NCBI RefSeq assembly: GCF_010233585.1
Contig: NZ_CP045997.1
Coordinates: forward strand, 7,860,654-7,924,653
From: Spirosoma endbachense
GTDB lineage: Bacteria; Bacteroidota; Bacteroidia; Cytophagales; Spirosomataceae
Reading direction: 5' to 3'
DNA: 64,000 nt
Part shown: piece by piece, positions 52,927-61,038 of the stretch
Numbering within the stretch: the first letter of the stretch is position 1
Layout of the letters: each line of letters begins with the position of its first letter
Notes under the pieces: generated by a model
What the model was told of the DNA's origin: nothing
Seen by the model: only the letters and a program-made list of their open reading frames with translations
Database searches by the model: none
Position numbers and translations under genes: made by a program

Positions 52927-54696
52927 ATGAAAAACCCTTTTTGGATAGGTATGGCTGCGCTGGTCATCAGCGCATGGATCGCCCGCGGGCTGGTTACCAG
53001 CTCGCCGGCAGCCGATGTCAGACCCAATGTATTGTTCATCCTGACCGACGACCAGGGCTGGGGCGACCTGAGCCTGCATGGCAATCGGTTTGTGGAAACG
53101 CCCAACCTCGACCGGCTAGCCCGCAGCGGAGCCCAGTTCGAGCGCTTTTTCGTGAGCCCGCTTTGTGCCCCCACCCGCGCCAGCCTGCTCACGGGCCGCT
53201 ACCACCTCCGCACGGGTACGGTTTCGGTCACCCAGGGCTGGGAACGCATGCGTAGCGCGGAACTAACCCTGGGTGAGGTGTTCCGCCAGAACGGCTATGC
53301 CACCGGCTGTTTTGGCAAATGGCACAATGGTGAACATGCACCCGAAGATCCCAACTCTCAGGGATTCGATGAGTTTCTGGGCTTTTGTGCGGGGCACTGG
53401 AATAATTACTTCGATACCGACTTGCAGCATAACGACCGTATGGTAGCCACCAAAGGATTTATTACCGACGTACTGACCGAGGCCGCGCTGAACTTTATCA
53501 GTAAGCACAAAGACCGGCCTTTTTTCTGTTATGTGCCCTTCAATGCCCCCCACAGCCCCCACCAGGTGGCTGACCGGTATTTCGATAAGTATAAGGCCAA
53601 AGGCCTCGACGATGAGCAAGCCAGTATCTACGGCATGGTTGAAAACGTAGACGATAACGTGGAGCGGCTGTTGGCAGGACTGGACCGGTTGGGTTTGGCC
53701 CAAAACACGATCGTTGTGTTTGCGACCGACAATGGTCCCAACGGTCACCGCTTCAATGGCGACATGAAGGGCATCAAAGGGTCGGTCGATGAAGGGGGCG
53801 TACGCGTACCGCTATTCGTGCGGTGGCCGGGAAAGATCCGTCCCCAAACCCGGATTCGACCTAACACGGCCCACATCGATCTACTGCCGACGCTGGTCGA
53901 CTTGTGTGAGCTGCGCTTTATAGCCGCCAACCCGATCGATGGCCGCAGCCTGGCGGGCCTGTTGCTGGGTCAGACCGATACGCTGCCCGATCGCATGCTC
54001 TTCACGCACGTTGGCGGGATGAGTGCGGGCGGCCTTGCTACCGAGCCAGGGGCTGTTCGCACGGCTCAGTACCGGTTGGTACAACAACAGGAGCAGGTCC
54101 ACTTGTACGATATGCTTGGCGATCCTTCGCAGTCGACGGATCTGGCCCCTGGGCAGCCCCAGCAGGTACAAACACTGCAAGCGGCTTACAAGCGCTGGTT
54201 CCGGGACGTGTCCCAAACGATAAGCCCTTCCCGGCCGGTGCCGGTGGCGGCACGACGGGTGCTTTTACAGGCGCCGGAATCCCATTTTTCGGGTAATGTA
54301 CGCTATAAACAGGGCAATGGCTGGGCCAATGACTGGCTCATTAACTGGCAGTCACCCGCCGATTCAGTTTGGTGGGATGTGGCAGTAGAGCGGCCGGGGG
54401 TTTATGAGTTGAGCCTGCAATACACCGCTCGGGATGCTGCTCTTGGCACGCTACTGACCCTTAGTGCCGGAAATCAGACGCTGCAACAAACGATACAAAC
54501 CAGTTTCGACCCGCCCCTAAATCCCAGCCCCGACCGGATTCCACGTAAAGAAGTGTACGAGAAGAGCTGGGCCTGGCTAAGGTTAGGAAAGCTCAAACTG
54601 CCTATGGGCAATCACCGGATTCTGCTGCAGGCAGGATCGGTTCCGAATGGTCAGGTGGCAGACGTAAAAGCGCTCTTGCTTACCGCCCCCGAGTAG
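52927..54696 (+). CDS. Arylsulfatase-family sulfatase, GC-rich
   Basis: Exported type I sulfatase of 589 residues that removes sulfate esters, from glycans or aryl compounds. Signal peptide (about 1-28), metal site LTDDQGWGD, and the formylglycine motif CAPTRASLLTGR with Cys80 as the residue to be oxidised. FATDNGPNGHRF and the DEGGVRVPLFVRWPG segment complete the core (to about 430). A C-terminal extension (about 440-589) is a beta-sandwich-like module. Cys-type sulfatases need anaerobic or aerobic formylglycine maturases; none is in the window. The gene is GC-rich (44 of 60 bases at 53161-53220) and flanked by direct repeats, suggesting acquisition. Confidence 0.92.
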   Translation: MKNPFWIGMAALVISAWIARGLVTSSPAADVRPNVLFILTDDQGWGDLSLHGNRFVETPNLDRLARSGAQFERFFVSPLCAPTRASLLTGRYHLRTGTVSVTQGWERMRSAELTLGEVFRQNGYATGCFGKWHNGEHAPEDPNSQGFDEFLGFCAGHWNNYFDTDLQHNDRMVATKGFITDVLTEAALNFISKHKDRPFFCYVPFNAPHSPHQVADRYFDKYKAKGLDDEQASIYGMVENVDDNVERLLAGLDRLGLAQNTIVVFATDNGPNGHRFNGDMKGIKGSVDEGGVRVPLFVRWPGKIRPQTRIRPNTAHIDLLPTLVDLCELRFIAANPIDGRSLAGLLLGQTDTLPDRMLFTHVGGMSAGGLATEPGAVRTAQYRLVQQQEQVHLYDMLGDPSQSTDLAPGQPQQVQTLQAAYKRWFRDVSQTISPSRPVPVAARRVLLQAPESHFSGNVRYKQGNGWANDWLINWQSPADSVWWDVAVERPGVYELSLQYTARDAALGTLLTLSAGNQTLQQTIQTSFDPPLNPSPDRIPRKEVYEKSWAWLRLGKLKLPMGNHRILLQAGSVPNGQVADVKALLLTAPE

Positions 54697-55425
54697 TCTG
54701 CTGCCTGAAGCTTGATTAGACGTGTCTTGTCCTAGAAATAAACCGACGTTTAACTGAACGTTTTTGAAAGCTAATAACGACACGTTCAAATAATTGTGAT
54801 CATTGCCCTTTTTATGAACGATAATAAATGAACAAAACTAGACAAATATACCACTGTTAGTTACATCATAAAGCTAATTATTAACTTGGCGATTGACGCA
54901 AAGACATTAACCAGAAATCAGGGACGCTATGTACTTCGCTATTAAATTAATACGGATTTGTACAAGCGTCACATAAGGACAATTTATCCTGACGGTTTTG
55001 AGTAAAAGAAGAGAATCGTCTAGTTAGATCCGTGGTTTTAATAACTGCCAACTATGACCCGCAGAATACGTATTTTAATCTTAATGCCCTTTAACCTGCC
55101 CATAGTAGCCTATAACTATAGGAGAAGAGTCGTTTAACTGCGCTGCTCCAACGTACCCAGAATTTTCTCCAAATGGGTTTTAAATATCCAGAATTACTGG
55201 ATCACTAACTCGTTTCTAAAATAGGAAAGCAACCAACAGTCTTCTCTAAAAGAGCCTTAACAGTCTTTTCTCACGCATTTTAACTGTTACTCTTACAGTC
55301 ATCACTTTCGGCACAGGGTTTGGCACATCTCTTTCGAACAAGAGAAATTACCAAAGTGAGTTTAACGCTACCTCGTTGTTTAGCTTTTGAAACTAATCAA
55401 CTTAATCACTATCTGTAAAAGATAT
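54697..55425. other. 729-base gene-free stretch
   Basis: Apart from the composite repeat I see only short frames without features and AT-rich sequence. AACAGTCTT-type 9-mers occur twice (near 55236 and 55259). It may contain decayed mobile DNA or a long leader for the small protein at 55426. Confidence 0.4.
54726..54760. repeat. Composite repeat after sulfatase
   Basis: Joins the 21-base element of 31511 (54726-54746) with GACGTTTAACTGAACG (54745-54760). It lies 30 bases after the sulfatase stop. It appears to be the fullest copy of a dispersed element of about 35 bases whose parts recur at 31511, 49841 and 52809. Confidence 0.5.
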
Positions 55426-55671
55426 ATGGAAACTATAACGCTGATTCCTGCGAATAGCCTTTTAACAGCTACACCAGAAGAAGGTCGACAACTAGCTATC
55501 AAAATGGCCCGATTAATTATCAAAGCGACTCAGCCAGATGCCCAGATTCGGGAAAAACTGCGGGATGTCTATGCCAACGATGCCATGATGCTCATTGCGA
55601 TTGGACAAACCGTGGCAACTGAGTTTGCCACTATTGCAGCCGCTAACGACTACTGGCATGTCACCCGCTAA
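55426..55671 (+). CDS. Small helical unknown protein upstream of AhpD-like gene
   Basis: Protein of 81 residues from the ATG at 55426 (a TTG at 55387 adds a 13-residue leader). It looks all-helical: TPEEGRQLAIKMARLIIKAT, then QIREKLRDVYANDAMMLIAIGQ. No family recognised. The AhpD-like gene starts 59 bases later, so a shared transcript and a role in the same stress response are possible. Confidence 0.55.
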   Translation: METITLIPANSLLTATPEEGRQLAIKMARLIIKATQPDAQIREKLRDVYANDAMMLIAIGQTVATEFATIAAANDYWHVTR

Positions 55672-55730
55672 TGAAAGGCCAATTAATGGCGGATTCTTAA
55701 ACGAAACTAATTTTTTAACTGGCAAAAACA

Positions 55731-56168
55731 ATGGACAAACGCCTAAAGATTGGCCACATCGACCCGGATTTCTATAAAATGCTTTCGGACATAGATACGC
55801 ACATTGCGGGTTCCGGCCCAACGGTATCTCAACTGGATCTGCTCAAAATTCGGGCATCTCAACTGAATGGGTGCGCATATTGCATTCAATCGCATACCAA
55901 AGACGCTAGGGCGCATGGCGAAGCAGAAAAGCGCATTTACGCTCTGGACGCCTGGGAAGAAAGCCCTTACTTTTCGGATGAAGAACGGGCGCTGTTGGCG
56001 CTAACCGAAGAAGTGACGCTGATCCGCGAAAAACGGGTTTCTGACGACACCTATCAGCAGGCTATCGCTCTTTTTGGTGAACAACTAACGGCGCAACTCA
56101 TCATGGCAATCATTAGTATAAACGCCTGGAATCGGATTGGTATAACTACCCGTATGACGCCAATTTAA
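55731..56168 (+). CDS. Carboxymuconolactone decarboxylase/AhpD-like protein
   Basis: Cytoplasmic protein of 145 residues with the AhpD-like thiol motif Cys48-x2-Cys51 followed by His55 in GCAYCIQSHTKDAR, typical for the alkylhydroperoxidase-D core. The rest (ERALLALTEEVTLIRE and a C-terminal AIISINAWNRIGI helix) matches the short COG2128 type. Members reduce peroxides through the paired thiols or act as related dehydrogenase partners. It is terminated by a strong bidirectional hairpin shared with the cupin gene. Confidence 0.92.
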   Translation: MDKRLKIGHIDPDFYKMLSDIDTHIAGSGPTVSQLDLLKIRASQLNGCAYCIQSHTKDARAHGEAEKRIYALDAWEESPYFSDEERALLALTEEVTLIREKRVSDDTYQQAIALFGEQLTAQLIMAIISINAWNRIGITTRMTPI

Positions 56169-56241
56169 CGTGAGTAAATTACGTGAGTCGCGGCTGCGTA
56201 GCAATATGATGTTTATTTATCTTACGTGGTTAAATATGTTT

Positions 56242-56295
56242 AAAACAGTTGCAGGCATCGCTCGGAGTATTCCGGAAGATGCCTGCAACTGTTTT
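56242..56295. terminator. Bidirectional intrinsic terminator
   Basis: A perfect 17-bp stem (56242-56258 with 56279-56295) with a 20-base loop. The arms begin AAAA and end TTTT, so either strand gives a U-tract. It lies between the convergent AhpD-like and cupin genes. Confidence 0.88.
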
Positions 56296-56335
56296 CGGTC
56301 AACATAACAGCTATATTCAGAAGGTATGGGCCCGA

Positions 56336-56887
56336 CTAATCAATGTATTTCTCATAGGTAGGTTTGAAGCCAGCCAGATAAGCCACCGGAGAAAGGAGTA
56401 TGAAAATAAACTTTTGGCACACAAAGGGCCAACGGGTTAGTCTGAAGACATTCGAAAAACAATTCGCTGTCAGGGCAGTCTGGAGAATTCGGGGAATAGG
56501 CTGACGGCTGATCGTTTCGACACCTGCTAATGCGGCTATTGTTTCCAGCAGGTGCTCCGTATTTAAGGCAGGGCGTACCCGGCAGTTGATGGTTGTTGGT
56601 TGAGTGGATCGGTTCCACAGTGCATGTGGCCGATTAGCTTCAATAAACAGTTTCTCTCCCGCTTTCAGCTGCCTGTACTGGCCGTTGATCAGAACGGTAA
56701 GCTCCCCCGATAATACATCCAGATCCAGCGTTTGGTGAGGGAGAGAATAGCGTAGTTCGGGCTGACGCTGCGGCTGAAAAGTAGCGATCATACCCAGGAA
56801 TTGCCCCGCAGTGTCTTTAGCCGTGTGCAGAAACGTAATTACCTGACCTGTTTTGGGATTTCGAATTACTTTGTTCCGATAGGCCAT
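56336..56887 (-). CDS. Cupin-domain protein
   Basis: Protein of 183 residues. The central part is a single cupin beta-barrel (about 40-115): DLDVLSGELTVLINGQ, LKAGEKLFIEANRPHALWNRS. The usual metal-binding His-x-His of the first motif is not obvious (LPHQTLDLDVLSGE has one His), so a metal enzyme role is uncertain. A C-terminal segment of about 60 residues (RWPFVCQKFIFILLSPVAYLAG) is hydrophobic and may insert in the membrane. Convergent with the AhpD-like gene. Likely a small-molecule sensing or binding protein; function unknown. Confidence 0.8.
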   Translation of the reverse strand: MAYRNKVIRNPKTGQVITFLHTAKDTAGQFLGMIATFQPQRQPELRYSLPHQTLDLDVLSGELTVLINGQYRQLKAGEKLFIEANRPHALWNRSTQPTTINCRVRPALNTEHLLETIAALAGVETISRQPIPRILQTALTANCFSNVFRLTRWPFVCQKFIFILLSPVAYLAGFKPTYEKYID

Positions 56888-57344
56888 ATTCGTCTGGTTT
56901 TAACGTCTGACACCCATCGTATAACAAGCCACATGCCAGAACCTGTTTCAGTCACGCCCTTGAAACACTATGTCATCCGTTGGCTTTCTTCAGAAACTCA
57001 GACTATTGCTCAGCCTGGGCTACTTCCCGATATCAAATGAGCTGAGTTCGTGTTTTTGGGGAGAAATTCAATGCTTTGGCTCTGCACTTCGGCAGGGGTT
57101 GTTTCCGTAAAACAGCTTCTGTCTGCAAGCTTCCTCCAGATGCGTCGTACTTCATTACGGATTTGTCTGACTACTCCAGATATACTGGATTGAACAAGCT
57201 GACCTGTTTTTGCCATTACATTCGTTTGCCGGTTTAAAAGGCCGTTATTAATCTTTAAAAGGGAGATATTGGTTGAAGTTAGTTTTTCGTGGCCTTCGGC
57301 ACAGGGTTTGGTAAAGGGTGCTTGAACCATAACTAATCAATTAT
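56888..57344. other. Gap with doubtful frames on both strands
   Basis: This 457-base gap separates the divergent cupin and catalase-family genes. On the minus strand an ATG frame of 106 codons (57330 to 57010; contains VRQIRNEVRRIWRKLADRS) is possible; on the plus strand a 35-codon frame (56933-57040) exists. I recognise neither. Either could be a small gene or chance. Confidence 0.35.
57010..57330 (-). CDS. Possible small basic protein (doubtful)
   Basis: A 106-codon frame with an ATG start, basic in the middle (VRQIRNEVRRIWRKL). No known domain, no signal peptide. It ends 122 bases before the cupin ATG on the same strand. The codon pattern is not clearly coding and the frame could be a chance opening. 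Confidence 0.25.
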   Translation of the reverse strand: MVQAPFTKPCAEGHEKLTSTNISLLKINNGLLNRQTNVMAKTGQLVQSSISGVVRQIRNEVRRIWRKLADRSCFTETTPAEVQSQSIEFLPKNTNSAHLISGSSPG

Positions 57345-58418
57345 ATGCAACCTCTTTCGTGTTCACCAAACAACTCAACCGGCGCAAGCTATAGCCTTAA
57401 AAGCAGCCGGTTCAATGGGGCTCTGTTGATGACTGTGCTCGTATCTAGCATACTGCCCGCAGCTCATGCTCAGGACGGAAATGCCGGTATCAAATCCACT
57501 ACAAAAGCCACGCCCATTCAGGTCGTTGATATGTTTCATACGGCTTTTGGCAAAAATGGCGGGCGGGCCGTGCATGCCAAGGGCTTCATTCTGGAAGGTA
57601 GTTTTACACCCGCACTCGAAGCCCGTACGCTGACAAAAGCAGCCCATTTAAAAAGTGGTACACTACCGGTTCTCGTTCGATTCTCTAACTTCACGGGAAT
57701 TCCCGATATCCCCGATACGGTAGGAGCTTCCCACCCACGGGGCATGGCGATCAAGTTTCAGATGCCGGAGAATCAATCGACCGACATTATCTTCCATAGT
57801 TTCAACGGCTTCCCGGTATCCACAACGGACGAGTTTAAAGTCATGCTGGAAGCTATTGGTGCCAATAGGGAAGGAAATCCGGCCCCACTGAACCAGTTTC
57901 TGGCGACGCATCCTGTCGCGAAAACTTTTTTGACAACGCAAAAGCCATTCACGCCAAGCTGGGGTACGCTGGCCTATTTTGGGGTCAATTCCTTTAAGTT
58001 CACGAACCAGGCGGGCCAATCGCAATTTGTTCGTTATCAGATTATTCCCGAAGCTGGTGAACAGTTCCTGACGGCTCAGCAGGTTGCCACCTTAGGCCCC
58101 AATTACTTACAGGAAGAAATTAAGGAGCGGGTGGCTAAGAAACCAGTCGTGTTTAAGCTGTATGCCCAGATTGCCCAGAAAGGCGATAAGATCGAAGACC
58201 CTTCCATTGCCTGGCCCGATAGCCGAAAGCGTGTTCTGCTCGGAACGGTGACAATAACTAAAGTAGCCGCGAACACGGTGGCGGAGGATAAAACACTGTT
58301 TTTCAACCCCAACAACGTACCCGAAGGGATCAACATCGCCGACCCAATGCTGCTGGACCGGGCACGCGCGTACCCTATTTCGGTAGGTGGGCGGCAGGGG
58401 GCGTTTGAGGTGCATTGA
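57345..58418 (+). CDS. Exported catalase-family peroxidase
   Basis: Heme protein of 357 residues, shorter than true catalases and typical for the catalase-related peroxidase (SrpA-like) group. A signal peptide spans to about residue 42 (AAHAQDG). The distal His77 lies in RAVHAKGF, the Asn/Phe region in VRFSNFTG, and the proximal heme ligand Tyr343 in the R-x3-Y motif RARAY (Arg339 to Tyr343). It would remove peroxide in the periplasm. The next SDR gene starts 68 bases after its stop, so both are likely co-transcribed. Confidence 0.92.
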   Translation: MQPLSCSPNNSTGASYSLKSSRFNGALLMTVLVSSILPAAHAQDGNAGIKSTTKATPIQVVDMFHTAFGKNGGRAVHAKGFILEGSFTPALEARTLTKAAHLKSGTLPVLVRFSNFTGIPDIPDTVGASHPRGMAIKFQMPENQSTDIIFHSFNGFPVSTTDEFKVMLEAIGANREGNPAPLNQFLATHPVAKTFLTTQKPFTPSWGTLAYFGVNSFKFTNQAGQSQFVRYQIIPEAGEQFLTAQQVATLGPNYLQEEIKERVAKKPVVFKLYAQIAQKGDKIEDPSIAWPDSRKRVLLGTVTITKVAANTVAEDKTLFFNPNNVPEGINIADPMLLDRARAYPISVGGRQGAFEVH

Positions 58419-58486
58419 CTGTCGCTCCGTCAACTGTTGCCAGACGACGTATAAAAGTCCGAATTCACAGTAAACTCTTTAGGGAT

Positions 58487-59281
58487 ATGCGAACCGTATT
58501 GATTACCGGGGCAACCTCAGGTATTGGGTTGAGTATTGCCAACAAACTTCATAAAAACGGCTTTGCCGTGTTTGGTACCAGTCGTTTTCCGGAGCAGCAT
58601 CAACACAAGGTTGCCTTTGAGCTGTTGCCCCTGGACATCACATCCGAAGAGTCGATAAAAAACTGCATAGCTGCCTTATCGGTCAGGACGGTGGTGATCG
58701 ACGTGTTGATAAATAACGCAGGAAATGACCTGAATGGAAGTGCCGAAGAAACCAGCTCGACATTAGCCCGCCAGCAGTTTGAGATTAACTTTTGGGGAAC
58801 GGTCAACATGACAAAAGCCGTCCTGCCGTTAATGAGAGACCAAAAAAGTGGCCAGATTATCACTATTGGCTCCCTGGCCGGACTGGTTGGGATTCCGTTT
58901 CAAAGCTTTTACGTAGCCTCGAAACATGCGCTGGAAGGTTTTTTTAAGTCGTTGCGGTTCGAGGTGAAACCGTTCAATATTCGTATCTCAGTGGTTGAGC
59001 CCGCTTTTTTCAAGACCAACCTGGTACAGGGGTTTTCGTACGCTGAACCAACCATTCCCGCCTATACGAAAGACCGGGAAAACGCTTTATCGGTCTATTC
59101 GAATTCGATAAAGAACGGCCCCTCGCCGGAGCCGGTAGCGGATGTTGTGCTAAAAATACTTCGGACTACCAGGCCACAGTTTAGCTATCGGGTTGGTAGC
59201 GATGCTAAAACACTCCCTGTCATACAATTTCTATCGTATCCCTTATATGAGTGGGGGGCGGCAAGAAGATTTAACATTTAA
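58487..59281 (+). CDS. Short-chain dehydrogenase/reductase
   Basis: Cytoplasmic SDR of 264 residues from the ATG at 58487; an earlier in-frame start at 58415 would overlap the catalase-family gene and add an arginine-rich leader. TGATSGIG binds NAD(P), NNAG is present, and Tyr142/Lys146 in YVASKHA form the active site. VEPAFFKTNL and a C-terminal hydrophobic stretch resemble 17-beta-hydroxysteroid or retinol dehydrogenase-like SDRs. The lipoprotein hydrolase follows 15 bases later, forming an SDR-hydrolase pair like the one implied by the relic at 41841 and the gene at 42218. Confidence 0.9.
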   Translation: MRTVLITGATSGIGLSIANKLHKNGFAVFGTSRFPEQHQHKVAFELLPLDITSEESIKNCIAALSVRTVVIDVLINNAGNDLNGSAEETSSTLARQQFEINFWGTVNMTKAVLPLMRDQKSGQIITIGSLAGLVGIPFQSFYVASKHALEGFFKSLRFEVKPFNIRISVVEPAFFKTNLVQGFSYAEPTIPAYTKDRENALSVYSNSIKNGPSPEPVADVVLKILRTTRPQFSYRVGSDAKTLPVIQFLSYPLYEWGAARRFNI

Positions 59282-59296
59282 AAACACACAAGATGT

Positions 59297-60103
59297 ATGA
59301 AAACCTTACTTATCTCCCTCCTCCTGACCTGTGCCATGCTGGCTACGCATACCGCCTGTACTAATGATGATGACCCGGCACCGGCACACACATTTGTGCT
59401 CGTACACGGTGCCTGGCAGGCTCCCTATGCCTGGCAGTACGTTAAGAGCCAACTGGAACAAAAAGGCCAGAAGGTAGTCGTGGTGGAACTGCCCGGTCAT
59501 GGTGCCGATAAAACGCCCCCGGCTACTTTAACAATGGATGTTTATCGGGATAAAGTTATCTCCGCCATTAACGGTATACAGGGGAACGTCATTTTAGTGG
59601 GCCATAGTATGGGCGGGGTGGTGGTGACCGCAACGGCCGAGAAGATCCCGACCCGGATTGATAAACTGGTCTATATTGGTGCGTTCTTTCCCGCCAGCGG
59701 ACAGTCGCTGCTGGCGTTGGCCCAGACAGACAGCACGTCACTGCTTGGGCCTGCCCTGATTCCGTCAGCCGACAATCTGACGCTGGGAATCAAGCCGGAA
59801 AGCTTAATCCCGATTTTTATTCAGGATGGATCGGACGCGGTGAAAAAACTGGTTGTCGGCAATTACCAGCCCGAACCGGCTATTCCTTTTACCAATCCCG
59901 TTACGCTGACCGCTGCCAATTTTGGAAAAGTAGATAAGTATTACGTGCATACAGCGCAGGATCATGCCGTCGGCTTGCCGCTGCAAAAGCGTATGGTGGC
60001 AGCGGCCGGTATCAAAAAAACATACACGCTCAACAGTAGCCACTGTCCGTTTCTCTCGATGCCCGATCAGGTGACCACTGTGCTGATGAACATTGCCAAC
60101 TAG
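59297..60103 (+). CDS. Alpha/beta hydrolase lipoprotein, paralogue of 42218 gene
   Basis: Lipoprotein of 268 residues with a lipobox-like ATHTAC (Cys21; the -3 position is His, a weak match) and an acidic tether (TNDDDPAP). VLVHGAWQAPYAW, Ser104 in GHSMGG and His in NSSHCPFLSMP are as in the paralogue at 42218, and long stretches are identical. It lies in a run of SDR, this gene, another hydrolase and an aldehyde dehydrogenase. Ester hydrolysis at the membrane is likely; substrate unknown. Confidence 0.87.
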   Translation: MKTLLISLLLTCAMLATHTACTNDDDPAPAHTFVLVHGAWQAPYAWQYVKSQLEQKGQKVVVVELPGHGADKTPPATLTMDVYRDKVISAINGIQGNVILVGHSMGGVVVTATAEKIPTRIDKLVYIGAFFPASGQSLLALAQTDSTSLLGPALIPSADNLTLGIKPESLIPIFIQDGSDAVKKLVVGNYQPEPAIPFTNPVTLTAANFGKVDKYYVHTAQDHAVGLPLQKRMVAAAGIKKTYTLNSSHCPFLSMPDQVTTVLMNIAN

Positions 60104-60195
60104 GTGTCAAAATTGAGTTCAATGAATTACGTATATGCTATGGCGTTAGAGACTAGCCAATCATTAAATCATTCACTAAATACATTTCTACAAAC

Positions 60196-60984
60196 ATGGA
60201 CGCAAGCAAAAAACGACCGATTCTCTTTATTACGGGTGCCTTTGTCGGCAACAACTGTTGGGACGAATGGATCTCGTTCTTCTGCGCAAAAGGATATGCC
60301 TGCAGTGCACCGCCCTGGCCCTATAAGGATGCTTCGCCAGCCGAGCTCCGAAGCCGTCAGCCCGACCCGGATATTGCCTCCATCCGGCTGGCTCAGCTGA
60401 CCGATCATTACGCCGAAATAGCCAATCGCTATACCGAAAAGCCCATCCTCATTGGTCACTCGATAGGCGGCCTGATGGTTCAGCTATTACTACAGCGGGA
60501 TTTGGGAACCGCTGGCGTAGCCATTCACCCCGTTGCTCCACAAGGGCTTTTAACGTTTGAGCTATCGTTTTACAAATCGACCTGGCACCCGCTGGGCTTG
60601 TTTACCGATTCGGACGAAAGCTATTTGATGTCGTTCGAGGATTGGCAGTACATCTTTACCAACGGGATGCCCTACGAGGCCCAGCGCGAAGCCTATGACA
60701 GATTTGTGGTTCCGGAATCGAAGAAAGTATCGAGGGATGGCCTGACAGAAGCGGCTCATATTGATTTCGCCAAATACCACCCCCCGTTATTGATCACCTC
60801 GGGTAGCACCGACCACATTATTCCTGCATCACTGAATCATACCAATTATATGAAGTACAAAGACAGTCGCTCCATCACCGATTACAAGGAATTTGAGGGG
60901 CGTAATCACTTTGTGTTGGGCCAGCCAACCTGGCGCGAAGATGCCGACTATATCCTGAATTGGCTGGAAAGTACAACGGTGTAG
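60196..60984 (+). CDS. Alpha/beta hydrolase
   Basis: Cytoplasmic hydrolase of 262 residues with no signal peptide. FITGAFVGNNCWDEW is the oxyanion region, Ser89 in GHSIGGLM is the nucleophile, the acid probably lies in TSGSTDHIIPA, and His in EGRNHFVLGQ completes the triad. It is a different subgroup from the EstC-like ones. It follows the lipoprotein by 92 bases and precedes the aldehyde dehydrogenase by 54, so it probably belongs to the same unit. Substrate unknown. Confidence 0.85.
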   Translation: MDASKKRPILFITGAFVGNNCWDEWISFFCAKGYACSAPPWPYKDASPAELRSRQPDPDIASIRLAQLTDHYAEIANRYTEKPILIGHSIGGLMVQLLLQRDLGTAGVAIHPVAPQGLLTFELSFYKSTWHPLGLFTDSDESYLMSFEDWQYIFTNGMPYEAQREAYDRFVVPESKKVSRDGLTEAAHIDFAKYHPPLLITSGSTDHIIPASLNHTNYMKYKDSRSITDYKEFEGRNHFVLGQPTWREDADYILNWLESTTV

Positions 60985-61038
60985 TTCGATGAGTTCGGTA
61001 GTCAGACTACTCGTAAAAGGCCTTTAACAAGTAAAATC

